Virus record (IMG/VR): IMGVR_UViG_3300047483_000174
Coordinates: 62,001 to 126,000 of that record
Source of the DNA: a virus
Reading direction: 5' to 3' (one strand)
Length of the DNA: 64,000 bases
Shown here: one piece after another, positions 17,914-28,000 of the stretch
Layout: every line of letters begins with the position of its first letter
Numbering within the stretch: the stretch's first letter is position 1
Position numbers and translations under genes: made by a program
Notes under the pieces: generated by a model
What the model was told of the DNA's origin: nothing
What the model saw: the letters and a program-made list of their open reading frames with translations, nothing else
The model's database searches: none

Positions 17914-17934
17914 CGAGTGCATTACTGCACTCGT
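17913..17934. terminator. Hairpin between convergent genes
   Basis: Perfect 9-bp stem (ACGAGTGCA / TGCACTCGT) with a 4-nt loop, spanning the stop codons of both convergent genes. No T-run follows on the plus strand, so it may be a weak bidirectional terminator or an mRNA-end stabiliser. Confidence 0.5.
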
Positions 17935-20900
17935 CTAAAATGATAATCTCCATCTACGTCAGTATAGCAGAACCGTGATACGAGTTCAAACCCATTTTCC
18001 CGCATGAAGTCTATAACTTCTTCAACCTTTGGTGCACCCTCGTTGTAATTCACATGCTGTGCCTCAAGGATTACATCCTTGGCATTTGCCAGACATTCTT
18101 TACCACCACGTAGGATATCTAGTTCTGCGCCCTGAACATCAATCTTAATCAAGTCAGGCTTTGGCAGTTTAGCAGTGACCGTATCAAGCGTCAAGGTAAT
18201 ACGTTGCGTTGCATGGCTTTCGTCATAAAATGGTGTGTTTTCTTTGTAATACGAATTGCCACCTGGGTTTTGTGGGTCTTCATAAAATTTAATCAACTTT
18301 CCATCTTCATCGGACAAGACGCCAAGATAATATGGATGACCAGATGCCGCCAAGAACTCACGGGTCGTTTCAGTTGCATCAGCTAAGAAATATTCAGCAT
18401 TTGGCCAAACTTCCTTTGCTTTTTTAGTCCAATGAAGCAAACTTGCTCCAATATCATAAATCACTTTTGGTTGGATGCCCATATTTTTTAGATATTCTGC
18501 GTGTGGGGCAGGAAGCAAGTCGATTTCTGCAATTGTCTGAACGTGGGTTTTTTGAGGTGCTGCTGGTTTTGGAAATTCTCCAACTTTGAACTTTGTATTG
18601 CCAATATGATCACAAATGATGGAAGTATCGGCATATAGTTCATACCCAAGACTTCTGGCCTTTGCACAGAAGTAAATATCTTCTGACACTGTGTGCTTAT
18701 GGTCTATTGCTGATTTATAGACAAAGTGTGGATATTCCATGTTTCGGAAAACTTCGCCTTTGATAAGAGCACACCCAAATCCACATCCAGCAATCTGAAC
18801 CAATCCCCTGCCTTGGATTTCTTCGTATGGGATATTTACTGTGCCACCCATCCCGCTGTCTTTATATACTTCTAACGTATGAGTATTTGGTATACGCTGA
18901 ATGTATAACCCAGATACCAATGGGTTATCGGCGTTTAGCATTTTACGAAGTGAATCTCTTGGTAGGACAATATCCGAATCAACAGAGAATAGATAATCGT
19001 AATTTTTAGCCCAATCAGCAATAAGGTTGCGGATTTGGTCTACTTGGTATCCGTAGAAGAATTGAAGTTCTGTCGTGTATCCATCTGGAACATCTAAATC
19101 ATATATGGATTTCATTGTTTCAGTCTCAACGTATTTGTTGGTTGGAACTGCGATAAGGATAGATTTTGTTTTCATCGTTTGCTTTTCTGTTGACAATGAG
19201 GCGTTAGCATTTTGTTCTGCACCTCGTATTTTGTAATCATTCAATGGGTTTACATCATTATAGTTCACCATGATTTCTTTGACCGCATAAGGATATGACG
19301 CCCGTTCAATTAGTTCATAGAATAGTGGATTGTCTGCGCCAGCCTTCATCCAATCTCCATTTACTCTGAACACATCGCTGTCCAATGTTTCAAGTAACGA
19401 ACCTCTAAATGTCCGAAGATGCGTGTATGGTATCCCCCAATTGAACTTATGATTGCGATACTCTTTTTTGAGTATTACATCTTTGGGATAGTCTTGTGCT
19501 ATCAATGGTATATTGTCAGCCAAACTCCACATAGAGCCGTATGTAAAATCGTAACCATCAAAATATAAGTCGTTATAATAATGGAATATTGTGTTGTTGT
19601 TTACCAGCCAATCATCGCCATCCAGCATCATAACAATATCGTCATTCTCAACATACAAACTAAACGCTTTGAGTTGATTTGCAATCGCTCCAACGTTCTT
19701 TTTATTTTTTAGAACTTTGAACTTGTCTTGTATGTCCAGCGGAAGTTTACTTACCGTTTTAGTTGCAATATCATACGAATTATCGTCGGATGCATCGTCA
19801 ATCAGAACATGAATATAGTTATCGTATGATTGTTGCGCTACACTCAGAATATGATTTTCGATATAATTCTCTGCGTTCCAGAACGGAGAAACGACAACAA
19901 TACGGCGTTGTTTTCCACTGCTACGATACTCAGTAATTTGTTCGGCGTTTGTAAATCTACGGCCAAATACACGAGCCACTTTATCATTTATGCGAGACAC
20001 CGCCTCATATTCGTAAACTGGAAGTGGAACGTTCAGCTTTTTATAAAGGTGCTGCTTCCATTGAAGTGCTACCGTATCCCATCCTGCGATATCTACAACA
20101 ACATCACAATAGTTCTGTTTTTGTTGGTGCAAGTATGTATTGTTGTATGCCCGTATTACTGTCTGAACAAACTTTTGTGCCTGAGATTGAGCATCAATAT
20201 GGGGATACAATCCATTCGGAACGGCTGGATAATCTATCTTATAACATGCCATGTCAATGGCAGTTTCTTCTAACGCACCAAAATTTCCAGTGATAATTGG
20301 AGTTTTATATAAAAGTGATTCAAGAGATGAAATGCCAAATGTTTCTGGGAAGTCTGGCGGATAAAGCATGAAACTTGCATCTGCAAGTATTTCAGCGATT
20401 TCTTGTTGGCTGATGACGCCAGTAAATTTGACATCCATGTCCAGAATGTATTGACTCTTCATCAACTCTCTTACTGTTTTTTCTTGTTCGTCTGGTTCCG
20501 CGCCTTCACGAAAACGATAGAACCCACCAATACAAGTCAGTTTTGCGGTTGGAATATTTCTCTTTACTTCTGGCCAAATATTACGAAGAAGCGGAAGCAG
20601 TCCTTTTGTGGCAGATGCGTTATATACAAAATGGTTTCTATCTTTCTTTGAAAGGTCAACTTCATCTATATGTTTCACTGCGCCATTTCGTGTTTGCCAA
20701 ACATATTTCTTCAACACCTCAAACATTCGTTTTGGGCCGTGAGCGCATGTGGTCACATATGAAGTATGCCAATCTGATAGAGTAAATAACTCATTTATCA
20801 CACCAGAGGTAAGCATGTTTTCAATATGCTCATCACCTTGGCAGAACGTATCGTGCATCCACAAAACTTTGTGTTTAGCATCATTTGCCATTTTTGCATA

Positions 20901-21185
20901 CTGGTGTCCCATGAAAAATGGGAACACTGAACGAGAAGATATGAATACGTCATATGAAGGATGCGAACCTTTATATTCGGTATGGTCTATATGCCTTACT
21001 CCATCATAAGTTCCAGATGAAGATTTACTATCATTACAGTTATTATACACATCAACTTGAAATCCAAGTTTTACAAGTTCTTTAGAAATAAGAATGACGG
21101 CAGACTCGCTGCCGCCCAACCCTTGTTTAGAAAGGGTTGTGCCATCATAGCACAACCCCAATAAATCAACTATGGCAATTTTCAT
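17922..21185 (-). CDS. Four-domain glycan enzyme: GT-B + two GT-A-type regions + FkbM methyltransferase
   Basis: 1087 residues. About 1-370: GT4-like GT-B, with GGSESAVILISKEL near 24 and PPDFPETFGISSLESLLYKTP near 277. About 415-640: GT2-like domain with VSPFWNAENYIENHI, LIDDASDDNSYD and MLDGDDWL (D-x-D type). About 680-870: second GT-A-like region with FSVDSDIVLPRDSL. About 910-1080: FkbM-type SAM methyltransferase (VIYDIGAS, PDLIKIDVQGAELDIL). It probably builds and methylates a glycan on virion, DNA or host envelope. Its own consensus sigma70 promoter, unlike its late-type neighbours, implies early expression. Confidence 0.85.
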   Translation of the reverse strand: MKIAIVDLLGLCYDGTTLSKQGLGGSESAVILISKELVKLGFQVDVYNNCNDSKSSSGTYDGVRHIDHTEYKGSHPSYDVFISSRSVFPFFMGHQYAKMANDAKHKVLWMHDTFCQGDEHIENMLTSGVINELFTLSDWHTSYVTTCAHGPKRMFEVLKKYVWQTRNGAVKHIDEVDLSKKDRNHFVYNASATKGLLPLLRNIWPEVKRNIPTAKLTCIGGFYRFREGAEPDEQEKTVRELMKSQYILDMDVKFTGVISQQEIAEILADASFMLYPPDFPETFGISSLESLLYKTPIITGNFGALEETAIDMACYKIDYPAVPNGLYPHIDAQSQAQKFVQTVIRAYNNTYLHQQKQNYCDVVVDIAGWDTVALQWKQHLYKKLNVPLPVYEYEAVSRINDKVARVFGRRFTNAEQITEYRSSGKQRRIVVVSPFWNAENYIENHILSVAQQSYDNYIHVLIDDASDDNSYDIATKTVSKLPLDIQDKFKVLKNKKNVGAIANQLKAFSLYVENDDIVMMLDGDDWLVNNNTIFHYYNDLYFDGYDFTYGSMWSLADNIPLIAQDYPKDVILKKEYRNHKFNWGIPYTHLRTFRGSLLETLDSDVFRVNGDWMKAGADNPLFYELIERASYPYAVKEIMVNYNDVNPLNDYKIRGAEQNANASLSTEKQTMKTKSILIAVPTNKYVETETMKSIYDLDVPDGYTTELQFFYGYQVDQIRNLIADWAKNYDYLFSVDSDIVLPRDSLRKMLNADNPLVSGLYIQRIPNTHTLEVYKDSGMGGTVNIPYEEIQGRGLVQIAGCGFGCALIKGEVFRNMEYPHFVYKSAIDHKHTVSEDIYFCAKARSLGYELYADTSIICDHIGNTKFKVGEFPKPAAPQKTHVQTIAEIDLLPAPHAEYLKNMGIQPKVIYDIGASLLHWTKKAKEVWPNAEYFLADATETTREFLAASGHPYYLGVLSDEDGKLIKFYEDPQNPGGNSYYKENTPFYDESHATQRITLTLDTVTAKLPKPDLIKIDVQGAELDILRGGKECLANAKDVILEAQHVNYNEGAPKVEEVIDFMRENGFELVSRFCYTDVDGDYHFRRVQ

Positions 21186-21208
21186 AGATTACACCTCATT
21201 TTTCATAT

Positions 21209-21237
21209 ATTATATATGAAAAAATATTGGGTGTCAA
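21209..21237 (-). promoter_or_regulatory. Sigma70-type early promoter for the glycan enzyme
   Basis: On the minus strand TTGACA (21237-21232), 17-bp spacer, TATAAT (21214-21209). Exact consensus, 23 bp before the ATG at 21185. The -35 touches the end of the next fiber gene upstream. Confidence 0.85.
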
Positions 21238-21858
21238 TCACTTTCCTACTTTTACTTCAACGTATCCTGCTTCGTCGCCAATTTTGTCTTCAATAGCTAT
21301 GCCGATATATGCAGTCATTCGTGGGTCTGCGTCTTGGTCGTTCCAAGTTACAGCATGTCCGACAACATCAGATGCAACAAGAATGTCACCCTTTTTTACT
21401 TTCCCAATTACTTTACACGGAACTCGCCCCTGAAGTGCTATATATGGGTGTGTCGAATCATTACCAGCAGTATCATTCATGCATAGAGCAGGATTTTCAG
21501 AAATGACGCCAGCAATTCCAGTTTGTGCAAGTTTCGATGATGCGGTGACTTCTTTACTTCCACCAAATACCATTACGGTTCCATACGTGTATTCTGAATC
21601 GGCTGCATATCTTTCTGCCAAGTCAGCGTATCTTGCACGGTATGCAGTTCCATAAATGTCACCAAACTGGTTAGTCAGAGAACCAATATCCGAAGTCGCA
21701 TTTGAGGTCGGGAGAATATCCCCCGATACCGTAACGTTTGCAAAGTTACCATTTGTTTGAATGTTCCACGATGAACCATTCCAAACCCAAGTGGTGCCAG
21801 TTGTAGCATACACATACGTTTGCCCTACTGTTGGACTCGCTGGAAAATTCAATGCCAT
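21238..21858 (-). CDS. Short fiber/structural protein with shared C-terminal module
   Basis: 206 residues. The N-terminal 40 hold a TTWVWNGSSWN unit, and a coil segment NATSDIGSLTNQFGDIYGTA follows. From about 75 comes a module starting YADLAERYAAD and running through GTVMVFGG, GVISENPA, STHPYIALQGRVPCKVIG and KKGDILV. The same module ends the 936-aa and 525-aa fibers. Such domains end tail-fiber or neck-fiber proteins of aquatic T4-like phages and resemble fiber C-terminal autoproteolytic/chaperone domains; cleavage is not shown here. Late promoter 24 bp upstream. Confidence 0.7.
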   Translation of the reverse strand: MALNFPASPTVGQTYVYATTGTTWVWNGSSWNIQTNGNFANVTVSGDILPTSNATSDIGSLTNQFGDIYGTAYRARYADLAERYAADSEYTYGTVMVFGGSKEVTASSKLAQTGIAGVISENPALCMNDTAGNDSTHPYIALQGRVPCKVIGKVKKGDILVASDVVGHAVTWNDQDADPRMTAYIGIAIEDKIGDEAGYVEVKVGK

Positions 21859-21881
21859 TATTATCTCCTAATTATATACAC

Positions 21882-21890
21882 TATTTATGC
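21882..21890 (-). promoter_or_regulatory. Late promoter
   Basis: GCATAAATAG in this position on the minus strand, 24 bp before the start at 21858. Confidence 0.6.
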
Positions 21891-21906
21891 AATAAAACTT
21901 TTAGTG

Positions 21907-22497
21907 TTACCACCATTTGTCATCATTGAAATCCTCTGGGATTGTTTCCATATCTTTCAATGTTCTTGCGGCAAAAATATGCACTCTTTCCCATTCAGCC
22001 GCAGTTTTTGCAAAATCAATGACTGTCTGCGCATCCATAAATACGACACTGTTGTCTTGTGCGATCCATCCGAATGGCTGTGTTGAAGCCCACATATAGT
22101 CATTTGGTTGTGCTCCGTTTAGCATTGCCATAAATGCCAATTGCGCAGCAGCAGAAATACGCTTTTGGTCTTCTGGACGGCTGTCATACTTTATTTCATT
22201 GAACACAAAACCAGACTGGATTCTGCGGTCGCGTTCAGCATTTATCAAGTTTCTTCGTATGTTGCTTTCTGATTGAAGTTCTGCTATAGTTTTGTCTCTT
22301 ACTATCCATTCTGTTCCTACCCACTCCACTACCTGAGTTGATAGCGAAGTTGGTTGGTCAGGAGCTAAAATATATCCAGCCGCCGATATTTCTTCGTCCG
22401 TAAAAGTAGAAGGGTCAGTTCTTGACATTCCGTTTGATAGTCGTATTCTAAACGGCAACTCAGATGGATACGAACCATTTTTTGTATAAAGTTTCAT
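21907..22497 (-). CDS. Tail fiber assembly chaperone-like protein (DUF4376-like)
   Basis: 196 residues from the ATG at 22497, chosen for AGGAGA 5 nt upstream rather than the frame start at 22545. About 1-70 is an N-terminal beta part with a V-E-W-x-x-x-x-W-I segment. The C-terminal half has AERDRRIQSGFVFNEIKYD (about 95-113) and WASTQPFGWIAQD, typical of phage proteins with the DUF4376 fold that sit beside fiber genes and act in fiber folding or tip capping. It follows a lectin-like fiber gene. Confidence 0.6.
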   Translation of the reverse strand: MKLYTKNGSYPSELPFRIRLSNGMSRTDPSTFTDEEISAAGYILAPDQPTSLSTQVVEWVGTEWIVRDKTIAELQSESNIRRNLINAERDRRIQSGFVFNEIKYDSRPEDQKRISAAAQLAFMAMLNGAQPNDYMWASTQPFGWIAQDNSVVFMDAQTVIDFAKTAAEWERVHIFAARTLKDMETIPEDFNDDKWW

Positions 22498-22508
22498 TTT
22501 GTCTCCTG

Positions 22509-23126
22509 TTAGCTTATCTTGTAGGCTTGCCAGCCATCCCACCATATGTTGATTCCAACGCCACCAGCGTGTGTTCCATCAAGACGAGATTGTAAAAAAG
22601 CAACCTGTGGTTGGTCCATTGTTATTGTGTGGGAAAACTCACTCCATGTAGTTCCTATGGTTATCGTTTTAGCGACTATAGGTAGGTTTATTCCGCCTGT
22701 TCCAGCACCAGCCCAAATACCAGATGAGTTTGCACCAAATATATAAATCTCGCCAGTAGTGGCCACGCTTGCTTTTGCAAGCACTCTTATTTCCCAAGTT
22801 TCTCCATTTATAGCGGGTGTTATATTAGATGCTAAAGTGTTATACTTGGCGTTGTGTGGGTCTGCACCAGTTATTGCCATCTTCAGTGGAATTCCACCAT
22901 ACGGCGAATCAGTAACAGTAGTATCGCTACTCAACGTGCAAGCGTTTGCAGTAGTTGAGGTCCAAGCAAAAATGTTGAGGGTGTTTGGAAACTTGTTTGC
23001 TGTGTTCAACCATTGTAATGGCCAGTTGTTTCCGAGTCTTGCATTATATTGTTCATTTCGTTTCCATAATCCACTACCGACCGTTGTAGTAGAAGTGTTT
23101 GGTTTTCCTATTATATTACCGCCCAT
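22509..23126 (-). CDS. Fiber protein with carbohydrate-binding-like jelly-roll domain
   Basis: 205 residues. N-terminal TVGSGLWKRNEQYN, then a predicted beta-sandwich (about 45-200) with WTSTTANACTL, GGIPLKMAITGADPH and GETWEIRVLAKAS, ending in WWDGWQAYKIS. This pattern matches CBM4/9-like modules of viral structural proteins: Trp on strands and an A-K-A-S edge strand. It probably binds host surface sugar. The start codon shares bases with the stop of the 508-aa gene, so the two are co-translated. Confidence 0.6.
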   Translation of the reverse strand: MGGNIIGKPNTSTTTVGSGLWKRNEQYNARLGNNWPLQWLNTANKFPNTLNIFAWTSTTANACTLSSDTTVTDSPYGGIPLKMAITGADPHNAKYNTLASNITPAINGETWEIRVLAKASVATTGEIYIFGANSSGIWAGAGTGGINLPIVAKTITIGTTWSEFSHTITMDQPQVAFLQSRLDGTHAGGVGINIWWDGWQAYKIS

Positions 23127-24652
23127 TACAAGTTGAACCTTCCTCTAAACGCATTGAAATTTTGTGTTATTTCTGCATCGGTAATACCACGATTATAATA
23201 CTGCACTATATACATATTTCCATTGAACCACTCGGCAGTAGCAGATATACCAAAAGCAGCAGGGGTAGGCAGTGTTGCAGTGGCAGTAAGTGTCCCTACC
23301 AGTGTTCCGTTATTCCACAACGTAAATGTTGTTCCGTTATAACGGTAAACAAAGTTATCATACTGTCCAGCGTAAACTTGGTTGGCAATGTTCAAGTTTC
23401 GCATTACGTTTCCGCTGTCAAATAAGTAGCCATGTAAACTGGCAGTAGATGCAGAATCATGTCTCAACACTGGACCTTCATTTGGACTACTTCCAAGTGT
23501 AAAATATCGTTGCGTACGCTGAGTATTGACTATTCCATTATGTTTTAGCCATACTGATATAGTAAACCCGCCTCCTGAGAAGTTCAACCCAGCAGAAGTC
23601 CCAGCGTATGATGATGAACTGGAAAATACAATTCCCCCGCCAGCATCAGTGGTATATGTAGTCGACGTCAAGGTAGCGTTGAAGGATGGGTTTGCTAGAT
23701 TTGTCCATGTAGTTCCAGAACCTGGGTAACTGTTACTGTCTCCAGCATCTAACCATAGCTGTAATCCAGATGTCACAGGAGAAGGAACTGGCGATCTCGT
23801 TTCAAATGGTGCGTTCAAGTTCCATATTCCGCTATTTTTTCGATTCAAATAGAGTGGAACACTCGCGGTAGCGGGACGCAACGCAAACACAACAGAGCAA
23901 TAAGCGTATGAAGTTGAGTTGGTTCCACCAAACGTCCATGCCAGTGGAGTATAAGTAGCCCCATCTTGGGGGGTCCAATTAGATATTGATCCCATACCAA
24001 CCGTTCCATCATACGAGTCGTTTCCCACAGCAGTCAAAAAATTTGATAGTGAGGTTGCAGTATACGTAACAGCGTTAGCAATGTGACCAGAACCAGCGGC
24101 ACATATAATAACTGCTCCAGAAGTAGTTGGAGTTACTGCGCCAAATGCTGGGATTGCAGTATTCAACACCGCAGCGGTGACAGGAGTAGAATCAATCGGT
24201 GTGACACTATCAACATTTCTCCAAACATGAACTGCAATCGCCATACCATCAGTTGAAACGCCACTACCCCCTGTTATAGTTGCAGTCGTGTCGGGAGTTG
24301 ACCCCATACGTTTCCATCCGACTTGTAAGTTTGCATCGTATGTATCATTGGCATACAAGGATGCAATCTGAGTATACGTAGATATTCTATATGTCTTACT
24401 TGTAACAGCACCAATAGATACTGCAATAATAACTATGTCTCCTGCGGCGGGCGCAGTTGCTATTCCACCAGTTAGACCTGTTAGAGCAACAGATATGTTT
24501 GCAGTTCCGCCTAATGCGGTTGTGGTTGAACCTCCAACATATTGTATATTTTGAGTCACAGTTTGGTTTGAGTTTGTATAACTTGTCGTGTTTCCAAACG
24601 ACATTGGATTTCCAATAACCCCACCGTTGTCAAATACATTGCTAATGGTCAT
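23126..24652 (-). CDS. Fiber/adhesin with C-terminal LamG-type lectin domain
   Basis: 508 residues. About 1-270 is Thr/Ser/Gly-rich beta repeat sequence with VFALRP at its end. After a proline linker (SPVPSPVTSG) comes a concanavalin A-like sandwich: LQLWLDAGDSNSYPGSGTTW (about 295), FTISVWLKHNG (about 370) and FRGRFNL at the end. LamG-like domains bind glycans, so this is a likely receptor-binding component. It overlaps the genes on both sides by one or a few bases. Confidence 0.75.
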   Translation of the reverse strand: MTISNVFDNGGVIGNPMSFGNTTSYTNSNQTVTQNIQYVGGSTTTALGGTANISVALTGLTGGIATAPAAGDIVIIAVSIGAVTSKTYRISTYTQIASLYANDTYDANLQVGWKRMGSTPDTTATITGGSGVSTDGMAIAVHVWRNVDSVTPIDSTPVTAAVLNTAIPAFGAVTPTTSGAVIICAAGSGHIANAVTYTATSLSNFLTAVGNDSYDGTVGMGSISNWTPQDGATYTPLAWTFGGTNSTSYAYCSVVFALRPATASVPLYLNRKNSGIWNLNAPFETRSPVPSPVTSGLQLWLDAGDSNSYPGSGTTWTNLANPSFNATLTSTTYTTDAGGGIVFSSSSSYAGTSAGLNFSGGGFTISVWLKHNGIVNTQRTQRYFTLGSSPNEGPVLRHDSASTASLHGYLFDSGNVMRNLNIANQVYAGQYDNFVYRYNGTTFTLWNNGTLVGTLTATATLPTPAAFGISATAEWFNGNMYIVQYYNRGITDAEITQNFNAFRGRFNL

Positions 24653-25011
24653 TAGCTGATTTCCTCATAACTGCAAACTGCTTGAAGAGTGCTGAGTGCG
24701 GAGGCTGTTACTCGTATGGTGTCTCCTTCTTCAAGATATATAGTTGTATCTTTTGATACAATTACCAACGTAGCATCGGCTGGAACTGTAATCGTACTTG
24801 CTATTTTGTATTCCACTGCACCTCTAAACACGCTTGCTGTAATATCAGCAGAGTTTATGCCGCTGATATTAGAAACAATGAGTGAATTTACTTTCAATAC
24901 CTTGCCCGATGCTGCACTGTTTGTTACAATGTCAGCAGCCGTAGTGCTTACGTTAGCAACGGCAGTTTTTCCTGTGATCGTGGTTACGTTTATTATGTTT
25001 GGCGCTGCCAT
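24652..25011 (-). CDS. Small virion structural protein, 119 aa
   Basis: MAAPNIINVTTITGKTAVA, then a run of Thr/Val-rich strands (VLKVNSLIVSNISG, ITVPADATLVIVSKDTTIYL) ending ASALSTLQAVCSYEEIS. This is the pattern of a small beta-barrel virion protein common next to fibers in aquatic T4-like phages. There is no catalytic motif. A late promoter sits 23 bp before the start. Confidence 0.65.
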   Translation of the reverse strand: MAAPNIINVTTITGKTAVANVSTTAADIVTNSAASGKVLKVNSLIVSNISGINSADITASVFRGAVEYKIASTITVPADATLVIVSKDTTIYLEEGDTIRVTASALSTLQAVCSYEEIS

Positions 25012-25033
25012 TTACATACTCCTTTTATTTGTT

Positions 25034-25042
25034 GTATTTATC
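25034..25042 (-). promoter_or_regulatory. Late promoter for the 119-aa gene and following fiber genes
   Basis: GATAAATAC on the minus strand, 23 bp before the start at 25011. It overlaps the stop codon of the collagen-like gene. Confidence 0.75.
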
Positions 25043-28000
25043 CGAAAATAATTGCCATTGCGATTGCCAATCCAGTGCCGCCACGTGATCCGGTATAACC
25101 AATTACACCTTGAATACCCTGTGAACCAGTATAACCAATTACCCCTTGGGAACCAGTATAACCAATTACACCTTGAATACCCTGTGAGCCTGTATAACCA
25201 ATTACACCCTGTGAACCTGTATATCCAATTACGCCTTGTGAACCAGTGAAACCAGTAGCACCACGGGAACCAGTGTAACCAATTACACCTTGACTGCCTG
25301 TGTAACCAATTGGCCCCTGCACACCAGCAGCGGTAACCCACTGCGATGTATCGCCATCGTTGAAATAAACTTTTATGGTTCCAGATTCAGTATCAAACCA
25401 TATGTCACCGTTGTTTGGAGTAGATGGTGCAGTCGCAAGTGTTTGAGTGTTGAAACCTTGTGAACCCGTAAAGCCCTGTGAACCAGTGTATCCACGTGAA
25501 CCAATAAAACCAGTAGAACCAGTATAACCAATAACACCTTGCGAACCAGTGTAACCAATTACACCTTGAATGCCTTGGCTACCTGTATAACCAATTACAC
25601 CTTGGTCACCTTTAGACCCAGTGTATCCAATAATACCTTGTATACCTTGGCTACCAGTGAAGCCCTGAATGCCTTGAGAACCAGTAAATCCCTGAATACC
25701 TTGAATACCTTGACTTCCAGTAAAACCCTGAATACCCTGTATGCCTTGTGAACCAGTGAAACCAACATCACCCGATCTGTAGAACTGAATGGTGCAAGCC
25801 TCGGCGTTAGTAGGAAGAGACCCCGATACATATGTTACGTTTAGTTTTCTATAACCAGTTGCGGTAGTGATAGAGTTGAGTCTGAAAACACACTTCGTTG
25901 TATCACTGTTTGTGTTAGAGTCAATGATAACAAAGCCTTTCACGGTGTTGGTGCTGTCGTCCCACGAATCTATGTAAGACGTGAAATCGACAGAACCTTG
26001 GTTCAGAATATCAATAAAAATTTGAGTTACAGAACCGATAGTAGCATTGTCAAAGCGGAAAATACCCGTTCCAGGATCAGCATCAGTCACCGTTGTAGAG
26101 AAATTATAGCGTAGACCAGCATTGTTACCCTCGCTTCCGGTGTAACCGATTGGACCTTGCGAACCAGTAAAACCAATCACACCTTGCGAACCAGTATAAC
26201 CAATAACACCTTGTATGCCTTGAGAACCAGTAAAGCCCTGAATGCCTTGGATGCCCTGACTTCCAGTAAAGCCTTGAATACCCTGAATGCCTTGTGACCC
26301 TGTGTATCCAATAACACCTTGAATACCTTGTGAACCAGTATAACCAATTACACCTTGTATGCCCTGAGAACCAGTAAAACCACGAGAACCAGTGTATCCA
26401 ATTACACCTTGGCTTCCAGTGAAACCGATTATGCCTTGCGAACCAGTGAAACCTTGGCTACCAGAGTATCCGATTGGTCCTTGGCTTCCAGTAAATCCCT
26501 GAATACCTTGAATACCTTGGTCGCCCTTAGAACCAGTGTATCCGATTGGACCCTGAACCCCTTGGGAACCAGTATAACCAATAGAACCTGTATAACCAAG
26601 AGAACCAGTATATCCGATAACACCCTGCGAACCTGTATAACCAATATCACCCTTGTCCCCAGTTCTTGCGAATGTAACAATGATATCATCGTTGTTGGCA
26701 AATGTGCCACTGCCAGATACATAACTACAGTTTACAGTAAACCAGCCTGTATTGTTAGTCAAAGAAGTGATAGTATAAAGAGCAAAAGTAGATGCATCAA
26801 ACTTTTTAGAAACTCTGAAGTGTCCTTTGATTGTACTTGTGCTGTCATCAATTGTATTCAAATATGTTGAAATATCTGTTGCTGCATCGTTTGCCGCATC
26901 AATGTAGAGTGCAGTAGCAGAAGAAAGTGTAGCGTTATTGAATTTCAAACGTCCAGTGGTTGGGTCTGCGGCGGTTGTAGTGCTGTCAAATGTATAATCA
27001 AACGTTGCTCCACCAAAGTTACCATCTGAACCACGAGAACCAGTAAAACCAATATCACCTTTGGAACCCGTGTAACCTATAACACCTTGAATGCCTTGAC
27101 TACCTGTGTAACCAATAACGCCCTGTGAACCAGTGAAGCCCTGAGAACCTGTGTAACCAATTACGCCTTGACTTCCAGTAAACCCCTGAATACCCTGACT
27201 TCCAGTAAAGCCCTGTGACCCAGAGTATCCGATTGGTCCTTGTGAACCAGTAAAACCGATGTCGCCTTTTGAACCAGTAAAACCCTGCGAACCACTATAC
27301 CCAATTACACCTTGAATACCTTGGCTACCTGTATAACCGATAACACCTTGTATGCCCTGACTTCCAGTAAAACCAGTCACGCCTTGAATACCCTGATTAC
27401 CCTGTGAACCAGTAAATCCCTGTATACCTTGAATACCCTGTATACCTTGTGAACCCGTGTATCCGATTGGACCCTGAACACCCTGTGATCCTGTGTATCC
27501 CAAGTTACCAGAACGTGACAGATCAATGCTAACTATTTCGGCAGATGATGGAGTCAATGCACCAGCACCAGACACAAATGATACGTTCAACTGAACCCAA
27601 GTTGTGTTATCTACAACGCTGGTAACTTCATAAACATAATCTCGCTGTAAATATCCAACAAGAGTGATATATGCTTTCACTGGGTTGTTCGAGCTTGCCC
27701 ATTGAAGCAAATATGTTCTGTGTCCATTTCCGAGTGCATCGGTAGCGTTGAATGCCATAGCGGTAACAGAAGATGGTGTCGCATTGTTGAATCTAAAATA
27801 ACCAGTTGTTGGTAGTGCCATTGTTGTTGTGGTTTCAAATTGCCAAGGCAATCCGCCACCATAACCACGAGAACCAGTGAAACCAAGAGAACCTGTATAA
27901 CCAATTACACCTTGACTGCCTGTGTAACCAATTACACCTTGGCTACCTGTATAACCACGTGAGCCAATAAAACCCACTGAACCTGTATATCCGATTGGAC

